Positions 36,538 through 45,766 of a stretch of DNA of 64,000 bases are shown here, one piece after another (position 1 is the first letter of the stretch; each line of letters begins with the position of its first letter). Position numbers and translations under genes: made by a program. The DNA comes from Legionella wadsworthii DSM 21896 = ATCC 33877. Its GTDB lineage: Bacteria; Pseudomonadota; Gammaproteobacteria; Legionellales; Legionellaceae. The notes beneath the pieces were generated by a model that saw only the letters and a list, made by a program, of their open reading frames with translations, did not search any database and had not been told where the DNA came from. Where the stretch lies: positions 1-64,000 of the forward strand of contig NZ_JNIA01000025.1 of the NCBI RefSeq assembly GCF_000701265.1. Reading direction: 5' to 3'.

Positions 36538-37902
36538 ATGCGAGCTGAATTCTTCTATATCATAGAAAACGTTAAATCTATTCCCCTTTATTTAATGTCT
36601 CCGAAACAAATGGAAGAACAAAGATCGGGATTTACGCCAATAGAATGCAATTATCTGAGTCAAAGCCATTTTAATGGAGCATTGGGTGACTGTTGTTTGT
36701 TTTATAATGTGGAAGGTTTTTTAGAAAAAGCTTTTATAGGTAGAGGAGACGAACAAGATTCATTAGCTATAGCTCATGCAGCACTCTTGTTGCCTCCTCA
36801 TATTTACCAACTTCAAAACTGCGGTGCCCAAGAAGCGCTATCCTTTTGGGCTTTAGCACAATACCAATTTGAAAAATATAGAAAAAGCTCTGAAATCCCT
36901 CGCATTCTGGTTATTGACCCGCTAATTTATTCCGATTTGATTCATACTGTTCAAACATTATTCTTTGTTCGGGATCTCATTAACCAACCTGCTGGCGACA
37001 TGGGCCCCCAGGAAATGACTCATATCGTTCAGTCCTTAGCTGATGAATATCAAGGTAAATTTGAGCAATGGGTTGGAGAAGAACTTTTGGATGCTAATTT
37101 TCCTGCCATCTATGCCGTGGGTTGCGCTGCAAAATCAAAACCGCGTTTACTTTCTTTGACTTGGGGCGAGAAAAAAAATCCTCTGCTTTCTCTTGTGGGT
37201 AAAGGAGTTTGTTTTGATACGGGTGGTCTGAATATTAAATCCGCTTTTAGCATGCGCATCATGAAAAAGGACATGGCTGGTGCAGCCCATGCAATAGGGC
37301 TCGCGCAATGGATTATGAGTCGAAACTTACCTGTTCGATTACATTTATTAATTCCCGCTGTAGAAAACGCTATAGGACCCGATGCTTTTAGACCTGGGGA
37401 TGTTCTAAGGATGCGCAATGGTTTAAGCATAGAAATTGATAACACGGACGCAGAAGGACGATTGATCTTAGCAGATGCTTTAGTAAAAGCATGTGAAGAA
37501 GACCCTGATTTGCTGATTGATTTTGCCACTTTAACCTCCGCAGCCCGAGTTTCGGTAGGGGCGGAAATATCGGCATTTTTTGCCAATAATGAATTGTTGG
37601 CAGAGGGAATCATCGATGCATCTTATCAAACCGATGATCCCGTGTGGCGTTTGCCCTTATTCTCCCCATATGAAAAATATTTACGATCAGGTATTGCGGA
37701 TATGACAAATTGCAGTGATTACCCTTATGGCGGAGCAATTATCGCAGCATTATTTCTCCAGCGATTTATTTGCAATACAACACCTTGGGTTCATTTTGAC
37801 ATTATGGCTTGGAATGAACAAAGTAAACCTGGAAAACCTGAAGGCGGTGAAGCAATGGCTTTACGTACAGTCATGGAATATTTGTTACGCGTCTATGGAT
37901 AA
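36538..37902 (+). CDS. Leucyl aminopeptidase family protein (M17)
   Basis: A 454-aa cytosolic dizinc aminopeptidase. SLVGKGVCFDTGGLNIKSA (about 218-236), MKKDMAGAAHAIG (about 241-253) and the M17 signature NTDAEGRLILADAL (about 302-315) supply the metal ligands and the catalytic Lys and Arg. The N-terminal domain is short and poorly conserved, closer to PepB-like members than to PepA. It overlaps nothing and is convergent with the RNA phosphodiesterase gene. Confidence 0.93.
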   Translation: MRAEFFYIIENVKSIPLYLMSPKQMEEQRSGFTPIECNYLSQSHFNGALGDCCLFYNVEGFLEKAFIGRGDEQDSLAIAHAALLLPPHIYQLQNCGAQEALSFWALAQYQFEKYRKSSEIPRILVIDPLIYSDLIHTVQTLFFVRDLINQPAGDMGPQEMTHIVQSLADEYQGKFEQWVGEELLDANFPAIYAVGCAAKSKPRLLSLTWGEKKNPLLSLVGKGVCFDTGGLNIKSAFSMRIMKKDMAGAAHAIGLAQWIMSRNLPVRLHLLIPAVENAIGPDAFRPGDVLRMRNGLSIEIDNTDAEGRLILADALVKACEEDPDLLIDFATLTSAARVSVGAEISAFFANNELLAEGIIDASYQTDDPVWRLPLFSPYEKYLRSGIADMTNCSDYPYGGAIIAALFLQRFICNTTPWVHFDIMAWNEQSKPGKPEGGEAMALRTVMEYLLRVYG

Positions 37903-38502
37903 CTAGAGGCTGTTCTTGCCTCCTTTCATTTGTAAACGGGTTCCAGCCAATGTCAATTCGGCCAACGGTTTATAATTTTGACCGCCCTTTTCTGGCTTAC
38001 TTTGTAAGAGATAAATGTTACTAATTGTAATTGGGGGTATAGCAACCAAATTGATTTCATCCAAGATGATACCAGGTGTTCCTCGTCGCATCAAACGTCC
38101 AATGGTCAAATGTCCTCGAAAGGGACGCGCTTCGATGGGAATATTTAAAGTGGTCAGAGCTTCTCCAATTAGCTCGGACATATTTTTTAATTCGGACTGA
38201 GGTTGGACAAAACATGACAGTATTTTGGGATGCCGAAAGTTCGGAAACCATTCCAAATGACAAAACTGCAACTGGAACGCAGGTAACTTCTCTATCGCAA
38301 TTTTTGTTTGAGCTTCCACAGAAAGCAACTGCTCTTCTGGCAAAGCGCCGATAAATTGCAAGGTAATATGCATTTTTTCTTCCGGGATCCAACGAATGTA
38401 TTCAGATAATGCTGTTTTTTTTAACGTCGCAACCCAATTGGAAAGTTGATCCTGTGTTTTTTCTGGAAAGAGTATGGCGAAAAATACGCGTAGATGATGC
38501 AT
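37903..38502 (-). CDS. thpR: RNA 2',3'-cyclic phosphodiesterase
   Basis: A 199-aa 2H phosphoesterase. The two histidine motifs are HITLQFIGALP (about 42-52) and GHLTIGRLMRRG (about 132-143). It opens 2',3'-cyclic phosphates and is linked to tRNA half ligation in vitro. The ATG at 38502 has a GAGGG ribosome site. The upstream start at 38550 was rejected. Confidence 0.9.
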   Translation of the reverse strand: MHHLRVFFAILFPEKTQDQLSNWVATLKKTALSEYIRWIPEEKMHITLQFIGALPEEQLLSVEAQTKIAIEKLPAFQLQFCHLEWFPNFRHPKILSCFVQPQSELKNMSELIGEALTTLNIPIEARPFRGHLTIGRLMRRGTPGIILDEINLVAIPPITISNIYLLQSKPEKGGQNYKPLAELTLAGTRLQMKGGKNSL

Positions 38503-38659
38503 TTTTTCCCTCTTGGAATGAACCCATACGCACGTCTCATAAAGAAACATTCCTGCTTCTATGATCTATTCATGCAGCTATATACTATAATAGTATAAAA
38601 ATTAGCCAAATTTGTGGATTACCAAGAACACAAAAAGCCAAGGATGGTGGAGGATTAAA

Positions 38660-39463
38660 ATGATCCTTAAAAATGAACAGGAAAAAATGGAATTTTTAGC
38701 AGAATGTTTTTTTCATATCAATTATATTTTCAAAAAGTTCATTCAGAACAAAACATCATTGAATCTTGCACTGGATCAAAAATACAATCGTGTGGTGCAC
38801 AGAAATATCCTGGATGAAAAAAAGCTTCCAAGCCTAATCCAATTAAAGGGAGATCTACCAATACAAAATATGGAAGCAGGTAAACTTATGGTACTGACTT
38901 CTCTTTATAATCATCTTGCCAGTTGTATTGAAAAGGGACAGGAGCTTGATTTGGAAATTGAATTCAATCATGTAAAACAAAAGTTACATTACACTTTGTT
39001 GAAGAAAGGTCTTCCGAGCGCCGATATTTTAATGAAAAAGTATCGATATTCCTTTTTAAAAGGTGAAATTCTCGAGTACCTTCTCAGTTTCGTATGGACT
39101 CCTCCTTCATCAGAATTTCTTAGTAAATATGAATTTTTTACTCAGGACGCTCATTCTGAGGATGAATTTAATTTCCGATATGAACTTGCTGAACACTGCC
39201 AATTTGACGTGAATCTGATTTCTAAAATAGAACCTATAGGTAAAGGTTTGGGCTATGTCATTCGTGCAAAATCATCGAAAGAAGCGACTATCATGATGAA
39301 TGCCATTAGAAAACAGCTAAGCAGGGAAAAACTAGAAGATTCCATTCGGTATATCGATGACTTTGAAATTCACGCAGATGAAGGATCATCCACAATTGAA
39401 ATATGGGGACAGGCCATGGATCTGTTTGCCAATTTAAAAGATAAAACCATACGGAAATTTTAA
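38660..39463 (+). CDS. Hypothetical cytosolic protein
   Basis: A 267-aa protein with a strong GGAGG ribosome site before the ATG at 38660, no signal and no membrane segment. It is helical in the first 190 residues, then has a mixed alpha/beta C-terminal part (about 200-260). The strand/helix/strand pattern there (ISKIEPIGKGLGYVIRAKS, then SSTIEIWGQ) loosely resembles an ACT or ferredoxin-like fold. No family is recognised. A Dot/Icm substrate is possible but unsupported. Confidence 0.75.
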   Translation: MILKNEQEKMEFLAECFFHINYIFKKFIQNKTSLNLALDQKYNRVVHRNILDEKKLPSLIQLKGDLPIQNMEAGKLMVLTSLYNHLASCIEKGQELDLEIEFNHVKQKLHYTLLKKGLPSADILMKKYRYSFLKGEILEYLLSFVWTPPSSEFLSKYEFFTQDAHSEDEFNFRYELAEHCQFDVNLISKIEPIGKGLGYVIRAKSSKEATIMMNAIRKQLSREKLEDSIRYIDDFEIHADEGSSTIEIWGQAMDLFANLKDKTIRKF

Positions 39464-39555
39464 ATTGTAGTGTATTAAATGGATTTGTGTACATAAAAAA
39501 AACTTATTTATTGCTAAAATAAGTTTATATAACAACAATACTGGCTAAGCCTATT

Positions 39556-40320
39556 ATGAAACTTATTAGAATCAGTACCGAGAAATTCCAATTAAAAATA
39601 AAACAACGACTGGTTCGATTTTTCGGATTGTTGTTAATAGCAGGGTGTACTATTGGTTTTTTGCTTCTTACGATGCAATATGAAATTCATTGCGAAGTAA
39701 AAAAATCCAACCTGGCTAACCATTGTATTTTAAAACGAACTATTTTTGATTTTTATCAGAGAACGACCAATATAGGTCAGTTAAAAGAAGCTCGAGTGGA
39801 AAGTAGTCATAGCAGCAAAGGCAAAGACCTATTTGCAGTATATCTCTATACAGATTCTAATCCGATTAATTTATCAGTGGGCAGTTCAAGCGGCCGCGAG
39901 GATAAAGAAAACTCAGCCCAGGCCATCAATAATTACATCAAAACGAGCATGGAGAAAGAATTTTCCATCCCCTACCCTCCAAATAAATTATTTCTATTTT
40001 TAGATGCTATTTTCTTTGTTGTCGGTTTGTTATTGCTCTCTATAAAAGATGCAAATATCATTTTTGATAAATCCATGGAAAAAGTCACTGTAAAGCAAAA
40101 AAACATTTGGGGCCAAACTGATGAGATGAGTTATCCCTTAAATGATGTGGATCAAATTATTGTCGAAGAAAACAAAGATACTAAAGGTTCCAGTGTTTAC
40201 AGACTGGCGATTAATCTCAAGGACAATGGGTGCATACCGCTCATCTCTACTTATGATTCAGCCTACCTCAATAAGAAAAAAATTGCGGATGAATTAAACC
40301 AATTTATTCATAGCGCATGA
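39556..40320 (+). CDS. Two-segment membrane protein of unknown function
   Basis: A 254-aa protein with membrane segments at about 21-42 and 149-166. They flank a polar domain that would face the periplasm. The cytosolic C-terminal domain (about 170-254) consists of short strands, IIFDKSMEKVTVKQKNIWG then EMSYPLNDVDQIIVEE, reminiscent of small PH-like domains. It lies upstream of the acyltransferase gene, separated by 72 bases. Confidence 0.7.
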   Translation: MKLIRISTEKFQLKIKQRLVRFFGLLLIAGCTIGFLLLTMQYEIHCEVKKSNLANHCILKRTIFDFYQRTTNIGQLKEARVESSHSSKGKDLFAVYLYTDSNPINLSVGSSSGREDKENSAQAINNYIKTSMEKEFSIPYPPNKLFLFLDAIFFVVGLLLLSIKDANIIFDKSMEKVTVKQKNIWGQTDEMSYPLNDVDQIIVEENKDTKGSSVYRLAINLKDNGCIPLISTYDSAYLNKKKIADELNQFIHSA

Positions 40321-40392
40321 ACACGGTTCAATAAGATGAAATATAGATAATTACGAAACAAGATGATAGGATTTAAATTTTTTTAATCCTTC

Positions 40393-42360
40393 ATGAAATA
40401 CCGACCCGATATTGATGGACTCCGAGCCATTGCGATAATTCTGGTATTAATTTATCACAGCGGCTTCTCCTTCTTTCCCTCAGGTTTTATCGGAGTGGAT
40501 GTCTTTTTTGTTATCTCTGGATTCCTTATTACTGGCATCATTCATGAAGCACTCAATGAAGGTTCCTTTTCCTTTATAGATTTTTTTAATCGAAGGTTAT
40601 GGCGTTTACAACCTGCTTTTATCTGCTTCCTTCTGATAACTACTGTCATAACAATATTGTATTTTTTACCCGATGATCTGATGTACTTCAGTAAAAGCGC
40701 CCGCAAAGCATCTTTATTTTTATCAAATTTATTCTTTGATAAAACAACAAGTGGCTATTTTGCACCGAATACCCAACAAATTCCTTTACTCCATACCTGG
40801 TCGCTGTCAATAGAATGGCAATGCTATTTATTCTTACCTTGCCTGATTTATTGTTTGAACCGGTTTGTTGCTAAAAAATATTTCAAACCCTTGCTCCTGT
40901 TTCTGACTTTCATAACTTTCTTAAATTCCATGTATTATGCGAAAATCTTACCTGCTCATACTTATTACTTATTCTCCAGTCGAATTTTTGAGTTTCTCAT
41001 CGGCTCCTGTATCGCACTCTTCCCCAGCCCTTTTTTATTATTGAATCCATTCCGTAGCGCCCTAATTGGCAGTTTGGCATTGATAAGTATTTTGTACCTC
41101 GCTCATCTTCAATTCCTCTTGCCTGGATATCCTAATCTTTATGCTTTGATAGTCTGTGCTGCTACAGGATTTCTTATTTGCATTGGCAGTTTTTCTTCGG
41201 AAAACTTTCTTAGCAAATTTTTATCCAGCAAACCATTGGTATTCATAGGATTGCTATCTTATTCACTTTATATTTGGCACTGGGGTGTTTTTTCTATTTT
41301 AAGGTATGAAGAAATCAATGAAACGCTACCCGTTTTAGTTGGGGCAATGGGAATTACATTTATTCTAGCTTATGTATCCTGGCGCTATATTGAAAACCCT
41401 TTACGGAAATTCAATCATATAAAATTTCATTATACTTTGGTATTTCTATGTATAGTCCCCCTTGTATTTTTTCATCTTAACGATTCAATTATCAGAAAAA
41501 ATAGAGGGTTTCCACAACGTTTTCACCAGGAACTCAGGGCTGTTTACCAATATTTAAATCAATACAATAGTCCACAGCGGGCTCTATGCATTACCGATCA
41601 TCAATATGAAATTAATGAACAATGTATCCTCGGTTCCAAAAAAGCAGATAGCAAACATGCATTGATGATTGGGGATTCATTTTCCAATCAATATTGGGGC
41701 TTTGCCGATGTATTAGGGCAAGCAGCAAATGTTTCTATTTTAATGCAAACTGTTTCTTCTTGTTTAACTTTGCCAAATATTTATCTGTACAACTGGTGGC
41801 ACTTTAAAAATCAGGTTTACCAGATATGTTATGATCTGACGCAAAAATATTATCAAATGATTGAAAAGAACCACTATGACTATGTGATCATTGGCGAATT
41901 ATGGGGTTCTTATCTGTCTTCGAGCGTAATCAATAAACCTGGGGATACTCGTTCCTATCTTCTCGCCAGGGAAAGAGTTGAAAAAGCCTTGGACGATGCG
42001 CTAAAAATGATTATTAAGTCTGGAGCAAAACCCGTTTTAATTAAATCCACAGCATTTATGCAAGAGAATTTCCATCATTGTTTTTTCAGGCATATCAAAA
42101 AAAGAAAACCCTATAACCCCCACGAATGTGATTTTACTTTTAATGACAATGAATGGTTTAACCGATTATTTGATAAGATGAAAGAAAAATATACCCAACT
42201 CATTATCATTGACCCTAAAAAAGTTCAATGCCAAGAAAAAAAATGCATGGCAGACATACATGGTATTCCCATTTATCGAGATGTCGGCCATATAACGGAT
42301 TATGCTTCTTATCAATTTGGTATGATTTATTTAAAAAAATTTCCCAATCCTTTTGGATAA
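40393..42360 (+). CDS. OafA/YrhL-type membrane acyltransferase with SGNH domain
   Basis: A 655-aa protein. The first 370 residues form about ten membrane segments of the acyltransferase-3 family, beginning YRPDIDGLRAIAIILVLIYH and GFIGVDVFFVISGFLITG. The C-terminal part (about 385-655) is an SGNH-like domain with MIGDSFSNQYW (nucleophile Ser) and RDVGHITDYAS (catalytic Asp and His). Such proteins acetylate surface polysaccharide or peptidoglycan from cytosolic acyl-CoA. The acceptor here is unknown. Confidence 0.93.
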   Translation: MKYRPDIDGLRAIAIILVLIYHSGFSFFPSGFIGVDVFFVISGFLITGIIHEALNEGSFSFIDFFNRRLWRLQPAFICFLLITTVITILYFLPDDLMYFSKSARKASLFLSNLFFDKTTSGYFAPNTQQIPLLHTWSLSIEWQCYLFLPCLIYCLNRFVAKKYFKPLLLFLTFITFLNSMYYAKILPAHTYYLFSSRIFEFLIGSCIALFPSPFLLLNPFRSALIGSLALISILYLAHLQFLLPGYPNLYALIVCAATGFLICIGSFSSENFLSKFLSSKPLVFIGLLSYSLYIWHWGVFSILRYEEINETLPVLVGAMGITFILAYVSWRYIENPLRKFNHIKFHYTLVFLCIVPLVFFHLNDSIIRKNRGFPQRFHQELRAVYQYLNQYNSPQRALCITDHQYEINEQCILGSKKADSKHALMIGDSFSNQYWGFADVLGQAANVSILMQTVSSCLTLPNIYLYNWWHFKNQVYQICYDLTQKYYQMIEKNHYDYVIIGELWGSYLSSSVINKPGDTRSYLLARERVEKALDDALKMIIKSGAKPVLIKSTAFMQENFHHCFFRHIKKRKPYNPHECDFTFNDNEWFNRLFDKMKEKYTQLIIIDPKKVQCQEKKCMADIHGIPIYRDVGHITDYASYQFGMIYLKKFPNPFG

Positions 42361-42407
42361 TGGGAGGGAAGAAATTTTTTTAAATAAATTTTTTAAATTA
42401 TTTATCC

Positions 42408-42827
42408 TCAATCCATTTTCTCCACTGCCCCCGCAACTGAAATGCCTACATCCGTGTATGCAATGAAGGTACATCATTAATTCCACCGCCGATATATCCC
42501 ACTACATGTCCGCGCGCGCAGCGCATTAATAATACGCTGTTTTTGCAAGGGAGAAATCCGCGCAAAGACATGAACATTTCCTGCAAGCTCACCGCGTGCA
42601 GGATCAGTGATAAACTGTAGCTGCAATCAGTAATATAGCGACCAATGGGCTGGTTGAATGGGAAATTGCTTTTATTATAAGAAGACTATATGGACTTTTA
42701 GCAACCTCGTTAAAACCATATCTGCTTTGTCTTTTTTCACTTCTAATTGAGATAACCCATCTAATGAACTATCAAGCGTCTCGAACACTGCTTTATGATT
42801 TAAAAGGGTTATCGATTTTAAATCCAT
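42408..42827 (-). pseudogene. Remnant of a P-type cation-transporting ATPase (MgtA-like)
   Basis: Read leftward from the ATG at 42827, the frames give in order VFETLDSSLDGLSQLEV, then (after a one-base loss in an A run) RYGFNEVAKSPYSLL and SPLVAILLIAATV, the N-terminal actuator and first membrane segment. A large internal deletion follows. The P domain then appears as HVFARISPLQKQRIINALRA, HVVGYIGGGINDVPSLH and DVGISVAGAVEKMD in shifting frames. The phosphorylation site is lost, and the GDGIND motif reads GGGIND. Dead gene; the order and orientation are clear. Confidence 0.85.
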
Positions 42828-42869
42828 TTTATTCGGCCTGTTACTGAGCATTCATTAATACATGTTTAT

Positions 42870-44060
42870 TTATAATGAGTTTAACCAATTGTATATTTTT
42901 GCAGTAAATAATTGTGGTGCTAAGGGTTGGCAATGACCACCGGTTCCTTCTTCCTCATGAAACAAAATGTATTCTTTTCTACATTTTAAATGATCATAAA
43001 GTTTTTTTGCCTGTCCTAGTGTAATGTACTCCAATGTATTATCACAAACTAACATCGGACACTGGATTTTTTCGGCAAGCCCATTTAGTGTATAGGCACG
43101 AGTTTTATCCAGCATTTCTTTAATTGTTGTTGCACCGAAACGCCACATGCGGCTTTCAATCATAAACCGTAAGTTCTCATCTTTTTTCATAACCTGGGAT
43201 AAAGCATCTTCTACAGAAGTATCTTTTAAATCGGGAAATTGAGCCACAAGCGAGTCAATTTTTTCTGCAAAATTACCGCTCGCATCGAAAATACCAGGAT
43301 CAACAATACAGCCTGCAATTCGTCTTTCTTTTGTAACTGCTCGCGCAGCAAGATAGCCTCCAAAGCTACGACCGATTAAATAAATTCTTTGCGGATCTAT
43401 TTCTGGACGGTTGATAAAAAAATCCACAACTTTTTCCATGACCCGCTCCCAATCTGGAATAAAGGGAATTTTATTGAAACGCAGCATGCTGCCCTGACCA
43501 GGGCCTTCAAAAGTGAAACAATGAAATCCACGCTTTAGTGCTTCAGCCGCGGTTCCAAAATATAATTCCTCCTTGGTGCTGTCGCCACCTCCAGTATCAA
43601 TTAAAAGCGGTTTAGGATTGTTGTTTGAAGAGGAATTATTTAAATAAAAATAGCCAGGCATTTTAATTGTTTCAAAAGGAATTTCCACTTTTTCAACTGG
43701 GTTTTCAAAATATTCCAAGGCTTGGTGAAAAGCACGAATACTGTATTCCAAAGTGTATTCAATTCTTGAATCAGAAGGTTTATCCTCCAGGAAGAAAAAG
43801 GCTGTTCTGAAGTAGGTGCAGGCGCGGAAAAAAGCAAACTTAGCGTCTATATGAAGCTTTCGACTGCGATAATTTTCAGCCATGGTGTAATTTCGATGTG
43901 CAAAGTCCGTCCAACGTTCATACCAGCTCTCTTTATTACCAGGCTCTATTTGGTTCGCTATGGCAAGGCATTCACCAATTTCGGCACCTTGATTTGAGGT
44001 ACATCCTAAGCTTCTTAACAGTTGAGCATTAAAAAGTGCCGGTTTCATTATTTCTTGCAT
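42870..44060 (-). CDS. Alpha/beta hydrolase, FrsA/2,6-dihydropseudooxynicotine hydrolase-like
   Basis: A 396-aa hydrolase. An N-terminal helical cap (about 1-125) precedes an alpha/beta core with LLIDTGGGDSTKEELY, FTFEGPGQGSML, nucleophile elbow IGRSFGGYLAAR (about 232-243), an acidic residue in LVCDNTLEY and a histidine in GGHCQP. This matches large-capped esterases of the FrsA group; the substrate is unknown. The ATG at 44060 has GGAGGG at 9 bases, so an upstream TTG was rejected. Confidence 0.85.
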   Translation of the reverse strand: MQEIMKPALFNAQLLRSLGCTSNQGAEIGECLAIANQIEPGNKESWYERWTDFAHRNYTMAENYRSRKLHIDAKFAFFRACTYFRTAFFFLEDKPSDSRIEYTLEYSIRAFHQALEYFENPVEKVEIPFETIKMPGYFYLNNSSSNNNPKPLLIDTGGGDSTKEELYFGTAAEALKRGFHCFTFEGPGQGSMLRFNKIPFIPDWERVMEKVVDFFINRPEIDPQRIYLIGRSFGGYLAARAVTKERRIAGCIVDPGIFDASGNFAEKIDSLVAQFPDLKDTSVEDALSQVMKKDENLRFMIESRMWRFGATTIKEMLDKTRAYTLNGLAEKIQCPMLVCDNTLEYITLGQAKKLYDHLKCRKEYILFHEEEGTGGHCQPLAPQLFTAKIYNWLNSL

Positions 44061-44274
44061 CTGAAATTTCCCTCCATCCAACCTCTTTTAGAATAAGTTC
44101 CTTTCCAATAATACTTCAAGCCTTTTGCATAACTAAAAAACTTAAATTACTCATTTTGTTTTTGAATTAAATAAGACAATCTTTTCAAAATCAATTATAT
44201 TTTCTGAAATATTGTTTTTATTTTAAATTTTATGTATCATTTTTTTTCTTTTTGATTCATAAGAGAAACTCATA

Positions 44275-44718
44275 ATGTCCAGGGATTTTATTAATCTGAT
44301 CGATAAACTTGAAAAAAAATGGGATGACGAAATTGTTCCCGCTTATGATCAAATGAAACTCATTTTTATCAACAATATAAGAACAAACCACTTGGCTCAA
44401 AAGGCTTTAGCTGCATTAGGAGCTCAATATCGTACTTTTTATAACCATGCGCAAAATTCATTTGCTACATGCAAGATGGATGTGGCCGAGCGTCCAAAGG
44501 CCCTAGAGTTTTTAAAAGAAATTGAAGAAAGTTACAATGCAGATATCCAAGAACTTATGGGTATTTATAATAGGAAAGCAGCTCACCTAAGGGCTAACTT
44601 TTTCCAAAATGAAGCCATCCACTTGCCTATGCCAACCTTGGAAGAACAAATTCATTGGGAAATCTTTCCTAGTGATCCAGAAAATTATCCCCAATATTAC
44701 ACCTATGATTTTAAATAA
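44275..44718 (+). CDS. Hypothetical helical protein
   Basis: A 147-aa cytosolic protein, almost all helical (FINLIDKLEKKWDDEIVPAY and KALEFLKEIEESYN). The polar C-terminal end is rich in Glu, Pro and Tyr. No signal peptide or known domain. The 215-base upstream region is very AT-rich. It may be a small effector, but there is no direct evidence. Confidence 0.65.
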   Translation: MSRDFINLIDKLEKKWDDEIVPAYDQMKLIFINNIRTNHLAQKALAALGAQYRTFYNHAQNSFATCKMDVAERPKALEFLKEIEESYNADIQELMGIYNRKAAHLRANFFQNEAIHLPMPTLEEQIHWEIFPSDPENYPQYYTYDFK

Positions 44719-44847
44719 TAAAACCTTATATCTCACTGGAACAGCTGGCAGTCAAGAAATGCTCCTGATTAGAATTGCTACTTCATACAAATTCGCTGAT
44801 GCCGACTGGGATATCACCATTTTTCAAAGAAGACTACAGGAGGAACC

Positions 44848-45651
44848 GTGCAGCTTTTAAAATTCATGATAAGCATGTTGGTCGGTGTTTTCATGGTACA
44901 CGCTCACGCAACCATAGTGCATGTCCTCCAGGCCAACCTTTATTCCTGGAATACCATGGACAAAAGTAAAAACCCTCCCCCAATCATCCGCATGTCTGCA
45001 TACATTAATGAACATAATTTTGATTTTATTACCACACAAGAAAACGATTATTTATTGACAGAAAGTATTTACAAACTCAATGCAAAGTATAAATTAGCGG
45101 GCATCAGAGAAGATGCCTCTATTTTTTACGACAGCTCCCGCTGGTCTGTTGTAAAAAACAGCCAAAAAACTATCCCTATGACTTCGGATGGAGGGGGAAA
45201 ACGACTTGCAGTTTTTTCAAAATTTAAAAATCTAAAAAGTGGGGAAGTTTTAGCTATTGGTACGACTCATCTATGTATTGCTTGGGGTGGTCACGCAGAC
45301 TGTACTGGGGGCCAAGTGAAAGCACATAGTGAAGACGTACTGAAAATAAGCAAATTTATAGAAGAGTATTCATCACAAACAAGAATCCCAACATTTGTCA
45401 CCGGAGACTTTAATAATTTGCAAGACAATTTAAATCAGGCACAAATATTAGAAGCCACATTTGTCAATTATGGATTGGCAGCTGTAAAACTTAATGGAAC
45501 ATTCCTTGGCCCGACATTTGGAAATTCGATAATTGATTTTATTTATTTCAAAGATGCAATGTTGAACACGGCATTCCTTTACACTCAATCTCAAGGCAAT
45601 CCATCCGATCACTCTGCTATTGATGCTACCTTTAAAATAGGTACTGAATGA
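44848..45651 (+). CDS. Exported endonuclease/exonuclease/phosphatase (DNase I fold) protein
   Basis: A 267-aa protein with a signal peptide (cleavage near VHAHA, about residue 21) and an EEP domain. Visible metal and catalytic motifs are TTQEND (Glu), GTTHLC (His), VTGDFNN (Asp, Asn), IDFIYF (Asp) and GNPSDHSAI (Asp-His pair). This family includes DNases and phospholipid or inositol phosphatases, so the substrate is not certain. The start is a GTG at 44848 with a strong AGGAGG ribosome site. Export suggests an extracellular or periplasmic nuclease-like role. Confidence 0.88.
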   Translation: MQLLKFMISMLVGVFMVHAHATIVHVLQANLYSWNTMDKSKNPPPIIRMSAYINEHNFDFITTQENDYLLTESIYKLNAKYKLAGIREDASIFYDSSRWSVVKNSQKTIPMTSDGGGKRLAVFSKFKNLKSGEVLAIGTTHLCIAWGGHADCTGGQVKAHSEDVLKISKFIEEYSSQTRIPTFVTGDFNNLQDNLNQAQILEATFVNYGLAAVKLNGTFLGPTFGNSIIDFIYFKDAMLNTAFLYTQSQGNPSDHSAIDATFKIGTE

Positions 45652-45766
45652 TGCGTTTAAGATGATGAAACATTCTGTGATTCACTGTTATTATTTTTGA
45701 AAAATTTATCCCCGAAATAAAAATAATAAGCGCTTACGACATAGGTGCAAGCAATTTTTGATACCA

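Noticed and set aside
37110..37613. Long minus-strand frame inside the aminopeptidase gene
   Set aside because: It is a shadow of the M17 peptidase, whose metal and signature motifs are intact on the plus strand.
44609..44860. Frame spanning the gap between the genes at 44275 and 44848
   Set aside because: It overlaps both real genes, lacks a ribosome site, and its sequence is not protein-like in the overlapping parts.
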